From assembly GCA_025999775.1 (NCBI GenBank), contig BNXT01000084.1:1-6442 (forward strand): a stretch of DNA of 6,442 bases. The letters run 5' to 3'. This stretch comes from Bacteroidia bacterium. Lineage in GTDB: Bacteria > Bacteroidota > Bacteroidia > Bacteroidales > P3. A model generated the notes under the pieces. The model was not told where the DNA came from and ran no database searches. It was given only the letters and a program-made list of their open reading frames with translations. A program made the translations under genes and the position numbers. Below are positions 5,892 to 6,442 of this stretch, in pieces (the first letter of the stretch is position 1; each line of letters begins with the position of its first letter).

Positions 5892-6442
5892 TCAGAGATC
5901 AGTTGCGACTGCAAAATCTCTGTTTATTCCCATATCGAAACGTCCGTCCGAGATAAATTCCGGTCTGCCGTTGACACGAAAATCAATATCGAAAGTTCCG
6001 GAAAGAATCACTCGGTTTACTTCTCCATCTACGCTCAACAATTGTGCCCGCTTGAAAGTCAAATGACTGCCTTGCAATGGAGAAAGAGTATTGCCTTTGA
6101 ATTGTACTTCACAAACAGTATCAGATAAATCAATAACCGTATTATGCAAAATCAACAAATCTTGATAAACATTCATCGCTGAAATAGGAAAGGAAAAAGT
6201 CAATTCCGTTTTTGTTATCTCATTGCTCAAATAGCCGATTAAAGAAAAATGCAGCAGTCCCGCCTGATAGACTATTTTGCAGGGAACCGTCAGTGTTGAA
6301 GAAGTAAAATAGTCCCGTTCATATTCTGCGCCGAAAGAATTATAGCCCCATTCGGTATAAGCGGGCAGATTAGAATCCTCAGTATCCGGAATAAAAACAG
6401 TACGATCTAACTCTTCACGACTACACGAACTCAATAGAAAAA
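5892..6442 (-). CDS. Predicted lipoprotein of unknown function, 5' end beyond the window
   Basis: The gene reads leftward, ends with TGA at 5892-5894 and is open to the right edge, so its start codon is outside the window. The first visible residues are F-L-L-S-S-C, the end of a signal peptide with lipobox LSSC, followed by S-R-E-E-L-D; a TTG start at 6434 would cut this signal and is not believed. The mature part is about 177 residues, beginning with an acidic, proline-containing segment, then LPAYTEWGYNSFGA, then alternating hydrophobic and polar residues suggesting a beta-rich fold, and NGRPEFISDGRFDMGIN near the end. From memory it resembles small conserved Bacteroidota lipoproteins without assigned function; no domain name can be given. 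It converges on the + strand operon with a 62-base gap and is probably a separate transcription unit. Its promoter is not in view. Confidence 0.8.
   Translation of the reverse strand, partial: FLLSSCSREELDRTVFIPDTEDSNLPAYTEWGYNSFGAEYERDYFTSSTLTVPCKIVYQAGLLHFSLIGYLSNEITKTELTFSFPISAMNVYQDLLILHNTVIDLSDTVCEVQFKGNTLSPLQGSHLTFKRAQLLSVDGEVNRVILSGTFDIDFRVNGRPEFISDGRFDMGINRDFAVATDL
6423..6440 (-). other. Lipobox and possible surface-export signal of the lipoprotein
   Basis: The six codons read F-L-L-S-S-C. Leu at -3, Ser at -2 and Ser at -1 before Cys fit the signal peptidase II consensus. The residues after Cys are S-R-E-E, a basic residue followed by two acidic ones, which resembles the lipoprotein export signal that directs Bacteroidota lipoproteins to the cell surface. 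The lipobox is well supported; surface export is inference. Confidence 0.65.

Noticed and set aside
5850..6128. 92-residue + strand open frame starting GTG after the operon
   Set aside because: It lies almost wholly antisense to the lipoprotein gene, starts inside the terminator candidate, and its translation has no recognisable motif.
6432..6434. TTG as the start codon of the - strand lipoprotein
   Set aside because: The frame stays open upstream to the window edge and encodes the end of a signal peptide with a lipobox; starting here would remove it.

Overview
The window reads as part of a Bacteroidota (probably Bacteroidales) chromosome. Support comes from an AT-leaning composition, start codons mostly without Shine-Dalgarno sequences, an RND/MMPL transporter fused to a PlsC-type acyltransferase, and a lipoprotein whose mature N-terminus resembles Bacteroidota lipoproteins. 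No rRNA, tRNA, CRISPR array or intact mobile element was seen.

Layout. Positions 1-44 hold a tandem heptamer repeat (unit ATAATGA). Three genes follow on the + strand, tightly packed: a family-2 glycosyltransferase (53-799), a 1169-residue MMPL-family exporter fused to a 1-acyl-glycerol-3-phosphate-type acyltransferase with a short methyltransferase-like tail (818-4327), and a 500-residue FAD-dependent oxidoreductase of the phytoene desaturase/retinol saturase superfamily (4327-5829). The second and third share one base (TAATG), so their translation is probably coupled. A 62-base convergent gap holds a weak terminator candidate. The last gene (5892-6442, - strand) runs off the right edge and encodes a small lipoprotein of unknown function.

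How the genes may work together (inference). A glycosyltransferase, an MMPL exporter with fused acyltransferase, and a carotenoid-desaturase-like flavoenzyme form a combination known from aryl polyene and flexirubin pigment-lipid clusters of Gram-negative bacteria. The window would be the tailoring, acylation and export end of such an operon, with ketosynthases, ACPs and dehydratases to the left. None of those core genes is visible, so this remains a hypothesis.

Most unusual signals. (1) The same heptamer repeat sits at the left edge and across the stop codons of both the exporter and the oxidoreductase, in the same reading phase, so both proteins end in Ile-(Ser/Asn)-Asn-Glu. (2) A GC-rich inverted repeat appears to be inserted in frame in the exporter's central linker, with a second GC-rich island elsewhere in the gene. 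(3) The exporter ends in what looks like half of an S-adenosylmethionine-binding fold.
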